Below, piece by piece: positions 1 through 9,379 of a DNA stretch of 64,000 nucleotides. Made by a program: the position numbers and the translations under genes. The notes under the pieces were generated by a model. That model made no database searches. It worked only from the letters and a program-made list of their open reading frames with translations, and was not told the origin of the DNA. The stretch's first letter is position 1, and the number at the start of each line of letters is the position of its first letter. Origin of the DNA: Tabrizicola fusiformis (GTDB taxonomy: Bacteria > Pseudomonadota > Alphaproteobacteria > Rhodobacterales > Rhodobacteraceae); the NCBI RefSeq assembly GCF_013328815.1, contig NZ_JABUHN010000002.1:1-64000 (forward strand). Reading direction: 5' to 3'.

Positions 1-77
1 CTATCACAGAGGTCGCGGGGTAGGTCTGTCCACGGAAAGGGGAGGTCCCACGATCAACCGATTTGTGCAACAGAGCC
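1..77. mobile_element. Probable terminal end of an IS5-like insertion sequence (partial)
   Basis: Read on the minus strand, the segment begins GGCTCTGTTGCACAAATCGG at position 77. This resembles the terminal inverted repeats of IS5/IS903-group and IS6-like elements, which start GGCTTTGTTG or GGCTCTGTTGC. The body of the element and any transposase would lie to the left, outside the window. No transposase is visible, so this is a motif-level call. It would mean that an IS inserted upstream of the thu operon. Confidence 0.4.
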
Positions 78-360
78 GTGTGACACTCGAACAACGTACA
101 TCTGTTTTGTGTTATTGTTCTAGGGCTTAGATTTTCTTGGTGGAGAACCCCCTCTGCTCCACCATCGACCCAATTTCCACCTAGGATCGCGCAGGATTGC
201 CGCCCGTTTTCGCGGGGGCTGCGGTTTGCGTTGTCGTGGCGCGGTGCTTTGGCACCACCCGTAGGCCGTGGAGAGCGGTCGCGCGCGTCAAGGGCGGCTC
301 TTCTTCTGATGTCAGTCATTTTGCCGGGGCAGCATCGGCAACGCTGCGATGCGGCGCAAA

Positions 361-376
361 TTTGAAGGCGCTTTGG
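361..376. promoter_or_regulatory. LacI-family operator-like site, distal copy
   Basis: TTTGAAGGCGCTTTGG differs by one base from the copy at 592-607. It has the CG-centred AAGCGCTT-type core usual for LacI-family sugar regulators of alphaproteobacteria. The two copies are 231 bp apart, a distance compatible with looping by a tetrameric repressor. A partial inverted match, CCAAAGCGC, lies at 409-417. The regulator is inferred, not seen. Confidence 0.4.
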
Positions 377-591
377 TTCGGCGCCCCTCGGGCATTTGCG
401 GCCGGCTTCCAAAGCGCGACGAGTCCCGTTTGAATTTGGAATGCCATACTCTGGCTGTGTTTTCTCTTGGAATGTTTGTTCCGCCGGTCACATCTGCCTT
501 GAATATCAATCTCAACCGAAGGGCGCTTGCCGGGCTGGCTGCGCCGCAGCAAAGGTCGTGGGCCGGTGCTGCTGCATGGGGGCGGCTCAAG

Positions 592-607
592 TTTGAAAGC
601 GCTTTGG
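592..607. promoter_or_regulatory. LacI-family operator-like site, proximal copy
   Basis: TTTGAAAGCGCTTTGG contains the palindrome AAAGCGCTTT and lies just upstream of a TTGACA hexamer, about 150 bp before the thuE start. ThuR/AglR-type LacI repressors bind GAAAGCGCTTTC-like sequences, so sugar-responsive control of the operon is the simplest reading. Confidence 0.5.
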
Positions 608-618
608 CCTTAGAATCG

Positions 619-648
619 TTGACACAGCGCGAATGTTTGCGCTAAACG
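619..648 (+). promoter_or_regulatory. Candidate sigma70 promoter of the thu operon
   Basis: A perfect TTGACA at 619-624 is followed after 18 bases by TAAACG at 643-648, a weak -10. It lies about 100 bp before the thuE start and just downstream of the proximal operator-like site. The -10 match is poor, so this rests mainly on the -35 and the position. Confidence 0.35.
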
Positions 649-743
649 TCCGTCAACGCTTCGGGAGGCCGGTCCGCGCGGATCGGAAAAGGGGCGTCAA
701 AATGGGGCGCCGAGGTGCCCCCAATCTTCAAGGGAGGAAATCC

Positions 744-2027
744 ATGTCCTATGGAGTCAAGGGCCGTGCCCTGCGCTCTGCCGCCTGCGCGGCCATTCTT
801 GCCGCGTTCGGGGCCCCCGTTCTGGCGGACGAGATTTTTTATGTGTCGGGCGCTGTCGGCAAGGCCGTCGAAAACTTCGGCGCTCTGGTGAAGCCCTGGG
901 AAGAGGCGACCGGCCACAAGGTGACGCTGGTGCCGATGCCGGCCTCGACCAGCGACCAGTTCGGGCAATATCGCCTCTGGCTTGCTGCGGGTGCCACCGA
1001 TATCGACCTTTATCAGACCGACGTGATCTGGGCGCCGCAGCTTGCCAATCACTTCGTTGACCTGACCGAGGCCGCCAAGGATCTGGCGCCGACGCATTTC
1101 CCCTCGATCATCGAATCGCAGACTGTTGACGGCAAGCTGGTTGCGCTGCCGATCTTCACCGATGCGCCGGCCCTCTACTACCGCAAGGATCTCTTGGAAA
1201 AGCACGGCAAATCCGTGCCCAAGACCTGGGCCGAACTGACCGAAACCGCCCAGGCCATCCAGGATGCCGAGCGGGCCGAGGGCAAGGCCGACCTCTGGGG
1301 CTTTGTCTGGCAGGGCAACGCCTATGAAGGTCTGACCTGCGACGCGCTGGAATGGGTCAAGAGCTTTGGCGGCGGCCAGATCGTCGAGCCGGATGGCTCG
1401 ATCTCGATCAACAACGAAAACGCGATCAAGGCGCTGGAAACCGCCAAGGGCTGGGTCGGCACGATCTCTCCCGATGGGGTTCTGGCCTATCAGGAAGAAG
1501 AGGCCCGCGGCCTCTGGCAGACCGGCAATGCCGTGTTCATGCGCAACTGGCCCTATGCCTATGGTCTGGGCAATGGCGATGACTCGGCCGTGAAGGGACT
1601 GTTCGACGTGGCGCCGCTGCCCTCGGGCACCGATGGCGGACCTTCGGCGGCGACGCTGGGCGGCTGGAACGTGGCGGTGTCGAAATATTCGACCCATCAG
1701 GAGGCCGCGATTTCGCTGGCGCTCTACCTCGCCGGGCCGGAGGCGCAAAAGGCCCGCGCCCTGAGCGAAAGCAACCTGCCGACGATCGTGGCGCTTTACG
1801 ACGATCCCGATATCGCCGCGCAGCAGCCGATCATCCCGCGCTGGAAGGATGTGTTCCTGCAGGCGGTTCCGCGTCCTTCGGCGCCGACCAAGGGCAAGTA
1901 TAACGAAGTGTCGTCCAAGTTCTGGTCGGCGGTTCACAACACGCTGTCGGGTTCCGGTTCGGCGGCTGAAAACCTCGAGCTTCTGGCGGTCGAGCTGGAA
2001 GACATCAAGGGCGCTGGCTGGCAATAA
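744..2027 (+). CDS. thuE: Trehalose/maltose ABC transporter substrate-binding protein ThuE
   Basis: A 427-residue periplasmic solute-binding protein (family 1, MalE-like). The start is ATG at 744, preceded by AGGGAGGAAA; in-frame codons further upstream lack a ribosome site. Residues 1-28 form a signal peptide (basic, then an Ala-rich core, cleavage after VLA). The mature part has the GHKVTLVPMP and DIDLYQTDVIW segments typical of the trehalose/maltose-binding subgroup. It heads a six-gene cluster with the order binding protein, permease, permease, ATPase, ThuA, ThuB. This matches the rhizobial thuEFGKAB operon, which imports trehalose, maltose and sucrose. The specificity is inferred from gene order and family. 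Confidence 0.85.
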   Translation: MSYGVKGRALRSAACAAILAAFGAPVLADEIFYVSGAVGKAVENFGALVKPWEEATGHKVTLVPMPASTSDQFGQYRLWLAAGATDIDLYQTDVIWAPQLANHFVDLTEAAKDLAPTHFPSIIESQTVDGKLVALPIFTDAPALYYRKDLLEKHGKSVPKTWAELTETAQAIQDAERAEGKADLWGFVWQGNAYEGLTCDALEWVKSFGGGQIVEPDGSISINNENAIKALETAKGWVGTISPDGVLAYQEEEARGLWQTGNAVFMRNWPYAYGLGNGDDSAVKGLFDVAPLPSGTDGGPSAATLGGWNVAVSKYSTHQEAAISLALYLAGPEAQKARALSESNLPTIVALYDDPDIAAQQPIIPRWKDVFLQAVPRPSAPTKGKYNEVSSKFWSAVHNTLSGSGSAAENLELLAVELEDIKGAGWQ

Positions 2028-2123
2028 TCCCGCCCGCCGGATGACGACAGGAGGGGCGGCGGACACCGCCGCCCCTCTGCGTTTGCGCGACCTCGGGAGG
2101 AGGGCCGCGCGAAAGGGGGGATC

Positions 2124-3086
2124 ATGACACAAACTGCCCAAGGACCGGGACGCGATCTTTCGCTGCAACAGCAGCGCCAGCGCGCCGCCTTCTGGTTCAT
2201 CGCGCCCATGCTGGCGGCGCTGTTTCTGGTGGCGGCCTGGCCGCTTCTGCGCACGATCTGGTTTTCGTTCACCGATACGTCGCTGGACAACCTCTATGGC
2301 GGCCAATGGGTCGGCTTTGACAATTACCTGAAGATCCGCACGCTGGAATCCGGTCGCGTCCTCTACAAGGGCACGCTGGTCGATCCGGCATGGTGGAATG
2401 CGGTGTGGAACACCGTCAAATTCTCGGTCGTCTCGGTGATCTGCGAGACGGTGCTGGGCCTGATCGTGGCGCTGGTGCTGAATGCCGAGTTCAAGGGCCG
2501 CGGCTTTGTCCGCGCCGCCATCCTGATCCCCTGGGCGATCCCGACCATCGTGTCGGCCAAGATGTGGGCCTGGATGCTGAACGACCAGTTCGGGATCATC
2601 AACGATATCATGCTCAACCTTGGCCTGATCAGCCAGAAAATCGCCTGGACCGCCTCGACCGATACCGCGATGATGGCGGTGCTGATGGTTGATGTCTGGA
2701 AGACCACGCCCTTTATGGCGCTGCTGATCCTTGCCGGGTTGCAGATGGTGCCGCGCGACATCTACGAAGCGGCCAAAATCGACGGCATCCACCCGGTGAA
2801 AGTGTTCTTCAAGGTCACGCTGCCCCTGATCCGGCCCGCGCTGATGGTGGCGGTGATCTTCCGTATGCTGGACGCGCTGCGGATCTTCGACCTGATCTAT
2901 GTGCTGACCCCCAATTCCAAGGCGACCAAGACCATGTCGGTGATCAGCCGTGAAAACATGATCGACTTCAACAACTTCGCCTATGGGGCCGCACAATCGA
3001 CGCTGCTCTTCGCCATGATCGCGCTGTTCGTGTCGGCGTATATCTGGCTGGGCAAGGTCGATCTCGGCGGGGAGAGCGGCAAATGA
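2124..3086 (+). CDS. thuF: Sugar ABC transporter permease ThuF
   Basis: A 320-residue inner-membrane permease (MalF/UgpA type, binding-protein-dependent transport domain) with about six membrane helices after a short cytoplasmic N-terminus. The EAA loop that docks on the ATPase begins near residue 214 (YEAAKIDGIHP...LPLIRP). The ATG at 2124 follows a GAAAGGGGGG ribosome site. It pairs with ThuG, whose gene overlaps its last four bases, so the two subunits are translationally coupled. Role: half of the translocation channel for disaccharides delivered by ThuE. Confidence 0.88.
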   Translation: MTQTAQGPGRDLSLQQQRQRAAFWFIAPMLAALFLVAAWPLLRTIWFSFTDTSLDNLYGGQWVGFDNYLKIRTLESGRVLYKGTLVDPAWWNAVWNTVKFSVVSVICETVLGLIVALVLNAEFKGRGFVRAAILIPWAIPTIVSAKMWAWMLNDQFGIINDIMLNLGLISQKIAWTASTDTAMMAVLMVDVWKTTPFMALLILAGLQMVPRDIYEAAKIDGIHPVKVFFKVTLPLIRPALMVAVIFRMLDALRIFDLIYVLTPNSKATKTMSVISRENMIDFNNFAYGAAQSTLLFAMIALFVSAYIWLGKVDLGGESGK

Positions 3087-3913
3087 ACAGCAAACTTCTG
3101 AGCAACACCGGCTTCTACCTCTTGGTCGCGGCGGTGGTGATCTTTTCGGTCTTCCCGTTCTACTATGCGATCATCACCTCTTTTGCGACGGGAACGGCGC
3201 TGTTCGAGGTGAACTACTGGCCCAAGCATTTCGACCTGTCGAACTACAAGACGGTTCTGGGCGGCAGCACCTTTGGCCGGTCGATCGTCAACTCGGTCTT
3301 CATCGCCTCGACCACGGTGATCATGGCGCTGTTTCTGGCCGTGACCGCCTCTTACGCGCTGGCGCGGGTGCGGTTCCGCGGGCGGGGGCTGCTGCTCATG
3401 TCGATCCTTGCGGTGTCGATGTTTCCGCAAATCGCCGTGCTGGCGGGCCTGATCGAGCTGATCAAGTTCCTGGGCCTGTTCAACACGCCCTTCGCCATGA
3501 TCCTCAGCTATACGATCTTCACGCTGCCGTTCACGGTCTGGGTGTTGACCACCTTCATGCGCGATCTGCCGGTGGAAATCGAAGAGGCGGCCATCGTCGA
3601 TGGCGCCACCCCTTGGGTGATCATCACGCAGGTCTTCCTGCCGCTTTTGTGGCCGGCGCTGGTGACGACCGGGCTTCTGGCCTTTATCGGCGCGTGGAAC
3701 GAGTTCCTCTTCGCGCTGACCTTCACCCTGTCCGAGGCGCAACGCACCACACCCGTCGCCATTGCGATGCTGTCGGGTGCCTCGCAGCAGGAAATCCCCT
3801 GGGGGCCGATCATGGCAGCTTCGGTGATCGTCACCGTTCCGCTGATCGTCCTCGTTCTCATCTTCCAACGCAAGATCGTGGCGGGCCTGACCGCCGGCGG
3901 CGTGAAGGGCTAA
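3083..3913 (+). CDS. thuG: Sugar ABC transporter permease ThuG
   Basis: A 276-residue MalG-type permease with about six membrane segments and an EAA loop near residue 167 ([11 protein letters not shown]...LPLLWPAL). Its ATG overlaps the thuF stop (ATGA), as is usual for paired permease genes, and thuK starts four bases after its stop. It forms the second half of the membrane channel. The length is normal for the family. Confidence 0.88.
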   Translation: MNSKLLSNTGFYLLVAAVVIFSVFPFYYAIITSFATGTALFEVNYWPKHFDLSNYKTVLGGSTFGRSIVNSVFIASTTVIMALFLAVTASYALARVRFRGRGLLLMSILAVSMFPQIAVLAGLIELIKFLGLFNTPFAMILSYTIFTLPFTVWVLTTFMRDLPVEIEEAAIVDGATPWVIITQVFLPLLWPALVTTGLLAFIGAWNEFLFALTFTLSEAQRTTPVAIAMLSGASQQEIPWGPIMAASVIVTVPLIVLVLIFQRKIVAGLTAGGVKG

Positions 3914-3917
3914 TCAC

Positions 3918-4922
<1,005 letters not shown>

Positions 4923-4935
4923 GACAGGCGGCGGA

Positions 4936-4987
4936 CCGGGGGTTTCACACCCCCGGACCCCCGTGGGATATTTGGGAACAGATGAAA
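4936..4987. repeat. Dispersed intergenic repeat, hairpin plus GGATATTT...AGATGAA, copy 1
   Basis: A perfect 7-bp stem (CCGGGGG, loop TTTCACA, CCCCCGG at 4936-4956) is followed by CCCGTG and then GGATATTT...AGATGAAA at 4966-4987. The same tail occurs at 59786-59806 behind another GC hairpin, and on the minus strand at 44136-44157. It lies between thuK and thuA and may act as a processing or stabilising hairpin in the mRNA. Confidence 0.6.
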
Positions 4988-5024
4988 GGGCAGGGCGCCT
5001 TTTCATCACGAAAGAGGAACGCGC

Positions 5025-5810
5025 ATGAACATCCGGGTCACAGTCTGGGGCGAAAACGTCCATGAACAGATCAACAAGGTCGTTGCCGAGGTCTATCCCA
5101 AGACCATGCATGGCACGATTGCCGAATTTCTGAACCGTGAGGCGGGGATCGCCGCGACCACGGTGACCCTGCAGGATGCCGAGCATGGGTTGACGGCCGA
5201 AAAGCTGGCCGAGACCGATGTGCTGATCTGGTGGGGCCATCAGGCCCATGGTCAGGTGGCCGATGCCGTGGTCGAGCGGGTGGCCGAGGCGGTCTGGGGC
5301 GGCATGGGGATCATCTTCCTGCATTCGGCGCATTTCTCGAAACCGTTCAAGCGGCTGATGGGCACGCCCTGCAACCTGTCCTGGCGTGAGGCGGGCGAGC
5401 GGGAGCGGCTTTGGGTCACCAGCCGTCAGCATCCGATTGCGCGCGGTCTGCCGGACCATTTCGAGCTGGAATATGAAGAGATGTATGGCGAGCCCTTCGG
5501 CGTGCCGGAGCCGCTTGAGACCGTTTTCGTGAGCTGGTTTGCGGGCGGCGAGGTGTTCCGCTCGGGTCTGACCTATCGGCGCGGGGCGGGCAATGTGTTC
5601 TACTTCCGCCCGGGGCATGAAACCTATCCGACCTATCACGACGCCAATGTGCAGAAGGTGATCGGCAATGCCGTGCGCTGGGCCTATAACCCCTTGCCGC
5701 GCATTCTGGACGCCACCGACGCCCCGAACCGCCCGGTGGACAAGGCGCTTGAGCCGATCACCGAGCGCGGGCCGCGGCTGCACCATGACGGCGAGGCGGG
5801 GTATCGCTGA
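5025..5810 (+). CDS. thuA: ThuA-domain trehalose utilization protein
   Basis: A 261-residue cytoplasmic protein of the ThuA family (glutamine-amidotransferase-like fold, Pfam ThuA/DUF1037). It starts [15 protein letters not shown], and the segments WWGHQAHG and [12 protein letters not shown] match the family. In Sinorhizobium, ThuA and ThuB are needed to convert trehalose, maltose and sucrose to 3-keto derivatives; ThuA's exact step is not settled. A GAAAGAGGAACGCGC leader precedes the ATG. Its TGA overlaps the thuB ATG by one base (TGATG), indicating coupled translation. Confidence 0.88.
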   Translation: MNIRVTVWGENVHEQINKVVAEVYPKTMHGTIAEFLNREAGIAATTVTLQDAEHGLTAEKLAETDVLIWWGHQAHGQVADAVVERVAEAVWGGMGIIFLHSAHFSKPFKRLMGTPCNLSWREAGERERLWVTSRQHPIARGLPDHFELEYEEMYGEPFGVPEPLETVFVSWFAGGEVFRSGLTYRRGAGNVFYFRPGHETYPTYHDANVQKVIGNAVRWAYNPLPRILDATDAPNRPVDKALEPITERGPRLHHDGEAGYR

Positions 5811-6868
5811 TGGCCGCGCCTGTCCGCATCCTGATCCTGGGCACCGGCGGCATGGCCAACAACCATGCCGAGAAATTCGCCGAGATCGAGGGCGTCTCGC
5901 TGGTTGCCGGGGTGGATACCCGCCCCGGGCCGCTGGCCGATTTTTGTGCCCGCCACCACATCCCCAACGGTTTCGCCTCGGTTGACGAGGCGCTGGCCTG
6001 GGGGGAGTTTGACGCGGTGACCAATGTCACCCCCGACGCCGCGCATTACCCGACCACGCTGCCTTTCCTGAAGGCGGGCAAGCATGTTCTGTGCGAAAAG
6101 CCCCTTGCCACGAATGAGGCCGATGCCTCCGCCATGGTGGCTGCTGCCAAGGCGGCAGGGGTGGTGAACATGGTCAACCTCAGCTACCGCAATGTCGCCG
6201 CCCTGCAGCAGGCGGCGAAGATGGTGCGTGACGGCGCCATCGGCAATGTTCGCCATTTCGAGGCGAGCTATCTGCAAAGCTGGCTGACCCAGCCTGCCTG
6301 GGGCCATTGGGACCGCGAGAGCCAGTGGCTGTGGCGTCTGTCCACGCAGCATGGCTCGAAGGGCGTGCTGGGCGATGTGGGCATCCACATTCTGGATTAT
6401 GCGCTGTTCATCGCCGGCCTGGACGCGACCGAAGTGTCCTGCCGTCTGGCGACCTTCCACAAGGCGCCGGGTGACCGGATCGGGGAATATCCGCTGGACG
6501 CCAATGACAGCGCCACGATGCAGCTTGTGCTGTCGAACGGTGCTTTGGGCACGGTGGCGGCAACGCGCTTTGCCTCTGGCCATCTGAACGACCTGCGGCT
6601 GCGGCTTTATGGCGACAAGGGCGGGCTTGAGGTTAGCTTTGAAAACCAGATCAGCCGCCTGCGTGCCTGTCTGGAGCCTGATCTTCAAGCCGCCGCCTGG
6701 CACGAAATCGAGGCGCCGGTGCTGCCGAACATCTATCAGCGCTTCATCGCGGCCATTCGCGGCGAAGGCGCACCTGATCCCGACTTTGCGCGCGGTGCCA
6801 TGTTGCAGCGCCTGCTGGACCGGGCCGAGCAATCGGCCGGGCAGGGCGGCCTGAGCCTTTCGGTCTGA
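5810..6868 (+). CDS. thuB: Gfo/Idh/MocA-family oxidoreductase ThuB
   Basis: A 352-residue NAD(P)-dependent sugar dehydrogenase. The N-terminal Rossmann domain has ILILGTGGMANNH (glycine-rich loop near residues 8-14) and the family EKP motif at 96-98 (LCEKPLATN). The C-terminal Gfo/Idh domain follows (about residue 135 onward). With ThuA it is thought to oxidise imported disaccharides at C3. It is the last gene of the operon and is followed by a clear GC hairpin terminator. Confidence 0.88.
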   Translation: MAAPVRILILGTGGMANNHAEKFAEIEGVSLVAGVDTRPGPLADFCARHHIPNGFASVDEALAWGEFDAVTNVTPDAAHYPTTLPFLKAGKHVLCEKPLATNEADASAMVAAAKAAGVVNMVNLSYRNVAALQQAAKMVRDGAIGNVRHFEASYLQSWLTQPAWGHWDRESQWLWRLSTQHGSKGVLGDVGIHILDYALFIAGLDATEVSCRLATFHKAPGDRIGEYPLDANDSATMQLVLSNGALGTVAATRFASGHLNDLRLRLYGDKGGLEVSFENQISRLRACLEPDLQAAAWHEIEAPVLPNIYQRFIAAIRGEGAPDPDFARGAMLQRLLDRAEQSAGQGGLSLSV

Positions 6869-6884
6869 AAGGCAAGGCCGCTTG

Positions 6885-6912
6885 GCCGGGGCGTCCCCAG
6901 CGCCCCGGCTTT
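6885..6912 (+). terminator. Rho-independent terminator after thuB
   Basis: A 9-bp perfect stem, GCCGGGGCG / CGCCCCGGC, with a 7-base loop is followed by TTT. It starts 17 bp after the thuB stop. Confidence 0.6.
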
Positions 6913-6935
6913 CATATCTGGAAATTGGCATCTGT

Positions 6936-6949
6936 TTGATGCGGATCAA
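6936..6949. promoter_or_regulatory. FnrL (FNR/ANR-type) binding site
   Basis: TTGAT-GCGG-ATCAA is a perfect match to the TTGAT-N4-ATCAA consensus of the oxygen-sensing regulator FnrL in Rhodobacteraceae. Its centre is about 69 bp upstream of the ATG at 7011. A second perfect box lies at 26821-26834. Confidence 0.7.
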
Positions 6950-6980
6950 GGTGCGGTGGCGCCCGGTCGGTCATGGTCAG

Positions 6981-6996
6981 GGCAAGCGCGCTTGCC
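6981..6996. promoter_or_regulatory. Perfect 16-bp palindrome before the small membrane-protein gene
   Basis: GGCAAGCGCGCTTGCC is self-complementary over 16 bp and ends four bases before the GGAGG ribosome site at 7001-7005. It may be an operator or an mRNA hairpin controlling access to the ribosome site. The sequence alone cannot decide. Confidence 0.4.
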
Positions 6997-7010
6997 TTAC
7001 GGAGGTTGCC

Positions 7011-7187
7011 ATGGCCCGGCTGATGATGATTCTGTTCTCGATGATCTCGACCACGCTGATGGGGGTGGGGGTGATCATCGCGCTGGTCTCGGGAAATGAC
7101 ACTCTGACCCCGATCCTGATCGCGGCGGCCTGTGGCTTTGTGCTGGCGCTGCCGGTCAGTTGGCTGGTGGCGCGGCAGTTGGCCTGA
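7011..7187 (+). CDS. Small two-helix membrane protein (often mislabelled CTP synthetase)
   Basis: A 58-residue protein (MARLMMILFSM...WLVARQLA) with two hydrophobic segments, about residues 4-25 and 31-55. The ATG at 7011 is set by GGAGG at 7001-7005; upstream in-frame ATGs have no ribosome site. Homologues of this length are common in Rhodobacterales and are often named CTP synthetase without basis, since no synthetase domain fits in 58 residues. A perfect FnrL box upstream suggests induction at low oxygen. Function unknown. Confidence 0.7.
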   Translation: MARLMMILFSMISTTLMGVGVIIALVSGNDTLTPILIAAACGFVLALPVSWLVARQLA

Positions 7188-7203
7188 TCCGCGGCCCTGA
7201 CCC

Positions 7204-7974
7204 TCAGGCGTTGAGGAAGACGCGCACCGTCTCTTCAAAGGCGCGCGGCTGGTCGGCGTGCAGCCAATGGCCCGCGCCCGGCAGCTTGGCAAACCGGGCA
7301 TGGGGGAAAAGCGCCCGGATCGTCTCGCGGTGTTCGGGGCGGACATAATGGCTTTCGGCGCCGGTCAGGAACAGGGTCGGCCCGTCAAAATGGCCTTGGG
7401 TGCCGGGCCAGCCGACGATTTTCGGCATTTCCGCCTCAAGCACCGACAGGTTCAGCCGCCATTGCGGCGGATTGGCCTTGAGATCAAGAGATTGCAGGAA
7501 AAAGGCCCGCAATCCGGCATCGTCGATCAGCGCCGACAGCCGCCGGTCCGCCTCTCCGCGTGAGGTCAGGCCGGACAGGTCCAGCGCCTGCATGGCGCGG
7601 GCGTGATGGCTTTGGTCATGGGAATAGGCCACCGGGGCGATGTCGGCCACCACCAGCTTGCGGATCAGCGCGCCTTGGGTCAGGGCAAGCTGCATCGCCG
7701 TCTTGCCGCCCATCGAATGGCCCAGAAGGTCCACCTTGCCGCCCAGCGTGGCAATCACCTCGGCCAGATCGGCCGCCATTTCCGGGTAGCTCTGGCTGGT
7801 GGCGCGCGGGCTGGTGCCATGGTTGCGCATGTCCACCGCCACCACATCGCGCCGATCGGCCAGCCGCCGCGCGATCACCCCCCAATTGCGCCCCGAGCCA
7901 TAAAGCCCATGCACGATGATCAGGGGAAGCGCGCCGTCCGGCGCGGTCGCGGGGTGCAGGATCGTGGTCAGCAT
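7204..7974 (-). CDS. Alpha/beta-fold hydrolase (YbfF-like esterase)
   Basis: A 256-residue alpha/beta hydrolase. It has the oxyanion-hole segment VHGLYGSGRNW near the N-terminus, the nucleophile elbow GHSMGG, an Asp region, and the C-terminal catalytic His in GAGHWLHADQP. YbfF-type enzymes hydrolyse short acyl esters and acyl-CoA; the substrate here is unknown. The start is ATG at 7974 behind AGGAAGGG; the longer in-frame extension has no support. It is transcribed divergently from the gene at 8066. Confidence 0.8.
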   Translation of the reverse strand: MLTTILHPATAPDGALPLIIVHGLYGSGRNWGVIARRLADRRDVVAVDMRNHGTSPRATSQSYPEMAADLAEVIATLGGKVDLLGHSMGGKTAMQLALTQGALIRKLVVADIAPVAYSHDQSHHARAMQALDLSGLTSRGEADRRLSALIDDAGLRAFFLQSLDLKANPPQWRLNLSVLEAEMPKIVGWPGTQGHFDGPTLFLTGAESHYVRPEHRETIRALFPHARFAKLPGAGHWLHADQPRAFEETVRVFLNA

Positions 7975-8014
7975 GGCCCTTCCTAACGCGGCACGCATTC
8001 CGGGGCCAGAGGTG

Positions 8015-8043
8015 TTGAAGCATGGTATGGCAGCGTCTAATGT
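8015..8043 (+). promoter_or_regulatory. Candidate promoter of the gene at 8066
   Basis: TTGAAG (8015-8020) and TAATGT (8038-8043) are separated by 17 bases, in the short gap between two divergent genes. Confidence 0.35.
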
Positions 8044-8065
8044 GAAGCCGAGCAGGAGTGGGTTC

Positions 8066-8437
8066 ATGGCAGGCGCCAGCATTCAACAGATGGCCGACCG
8101 GGTGGCGCAATTGCTGGAAGAGCGGTTGCGTCTGCGCGGCAAGGGGCTGGCGGAAAAGCTGCGGCGCGGCGGGCGGCTTTTGCCCAAGAAGGTGCGCGCG
8201 GCGGGCGAGGTTCTGGTGCAAGCCTCCAACATGGCGCAGAATCCGCGGCTGCTCATGCAGATCGACCATGGGCAGGTGGCCGAAGCCTATGACCTGTGCC
8301 TGACCCATCTGGGCAAGGTCAATGCGGGAGAGCGGCGCAAGACGGCGCTGATCGGCGTTCTGGCCTCGGTGGCGTTTTCGCTTTTGGCGGTGGGGCTTCT
8401 GGTGCTGGCGGTGGTCTATCTGCGCGGGCTGATCTGA
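8066..8437 (+). CDS. Conserved hypothetical protein with a C-terminal membrane anchor
   Basis: A 123-residue protein with a long basic amphipathic N-terminal part (residues 1-90, rich in Arg, Lys and Leu) and one hydrophobic helix at the C-terminus (about 98-120). ATG at 8066 follows AGGAG at 8053-8057. Its last 22 bases overlap the 3' end of the convergent DUF817 gene. I do not recognise a named family. It looks like a tail-anchored inner-membrane protein. Confidence 0.6.
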   Translation: MAGASIQQMADRVAQLLEERLRLRGKGLAEKLRRGGRLLPKKVRAAGEVLVQASNMAQNPRLLMQIDHGQVAEAYDLCLTHLGKVNAGERRKTALIGVLASVAFSLLAVGLLVLAVVYLRGLI

Positions 8438-9264
8438 GGCGGCGACAGCGCCCCCCGCGACACCAGTGTCACCGTGACGAAGGCCACCCACAACAGCAGA
8501 TACCACGAGCCGAGCTTGGCAAAGCTCACCCAATGGTCGGGCCGCTGACCGGAGTAGAGCCATGTCCCGGTGGCGGTTCCCACATTCTCGGCAATCCAGA
8601 GCGCCAGCGCCGAGAGGAGGGCGGCAAGCGGCATCGGCATCCAGAGGTGGCGGCTGGAAATGCGGAACCAGACGCGGGTCCGGGCGAACATCAGCAGGGT
8701 CGCGGCAAACAGGACCAGCCGGATATCGGGCAGAAAATGGTGGGCAAAGAAGTTGCCATAGATCGCCAGCGCAAGGGCCAGCGCGGCCCAGAACGGTGGG
8801 AAGGGGTTGAAATGCATATCGAAAATGCGGATCACCCGGGCAATGTAGCTGCCGACAGAAGCATACATGAAGCCCGAAAACAGCGGCACGCCCATCAGCT
8901 TGAAAAGCGCGGGTTCAGGATAGGCCCATGATCCGGCGCCGACCTTGAACCATTCCATCGCCGTGCCGGTGAGGTGAAAGAGCAGGATCACCCGCGCCTC
9001 CTCCCATGTCTCAAGCCCGCGCCAGAGGAAGACAGCTTGGGTGGCAATGGCGAAAAGGAAGAGGAAATCATAGCGGTGCAGCGGCCAGCCCGGCTGCCAT
9101 ATCAGCTTGCTGGCAATGATCGCCGCCAGCAGCAGCCCGCCGAACAGGCAGGCCCAGCCCTGCTTCAGCCCGAACATGACAAACTCGGCCAGCGCATAGG
9201 GCAGCCGCGCCCGGGCCCAGTCGCCAAGGCGCCGTTCAAGGCGGGGTGTGTGCTGGGGGATCAT
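8416..9264 (-). CDS. DUF817 family integral membrane protein (YoaT-like)
   Basis: A 282-residue protein with about eight hydrophobic helices and the DUF817 segments TGTAMEWFKVGAGSWAYPE and PLFSGFMYASVGSY. Family members are uncharacterised inner-membrane proteins, named YoaT in Bacillus. The length is normal. It converges with the gene at 8066 and overlaps it slightly. Confidence 0.8.
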   Translation of the reverse strand: MIPQHTPRLERRLGDWARARLPYALAEFVMFGLKQGWACLFGGLLLAAIIASKLIWQPGWPLHRYDFLFLFAIATQAVFLWRGLETWEEARVILLFHLTGTAMEWFKVGAGSWAYPEPALFKLMGVPLFSGFMYASVGSYIARVIRIFDMHFNPFPPFWAALALALAIYGNFFAHHFLPDIRLVLFAATLLMFARTRVWFRISSRHLWMPMPLAALLSALALWIAENVGTATGTWLYSGQRPDHWVSFAKLGSWYLLLWVAFVTVTLVSRGALSPPQISPRR

Positions 9265-9379
9265 GCGGTCCTGCGCGGTGGTTTCGGCGGATGTGACAGG
9301 CAGGTTTGGGGCAGGTCAAGTAGGGCGGCACGGCAGAGGCACTTGCCGGTCATGGCGACTTGTCCGAGGATATGTTGAG

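Larger units (their letters stand above)
78..632. other. Gene-free region upstream of thuE
   Basis: About 550 bases without a convincing gene. The overlapping reading frames here are short, mutually contradictory and match nothing I recognise. It holds a perfect 8-bp inverted repeat at 138-164 (TGGTGGAG/CTCCACCA), whose role I cannot tell, two LacI-type operator-like sequences, and a candidate promoter. In other thu loci a LacI-family regulator gene (thuR) lies upstream; none is visible here. Confidence 0.6.

Noticed and set aside
78-190. Possible tmRNA or tRNA 3' end because of CTCCACCA at 157-164
   Set aside because: No T-arm (GTTCGAATC-like) precedes it and the CTCCACCA simply pairs with TGGTGGAG 12 bases upstream; no cloverleaf can be drawn.
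642-2996. A 784-codon open frame on the minus strand through thuE and thuF
   Set aside because: Antisense to two clear transporter genes; composition is Arg/His/Gly-rich as expected from the opposite strand of high-GC coding DNA.
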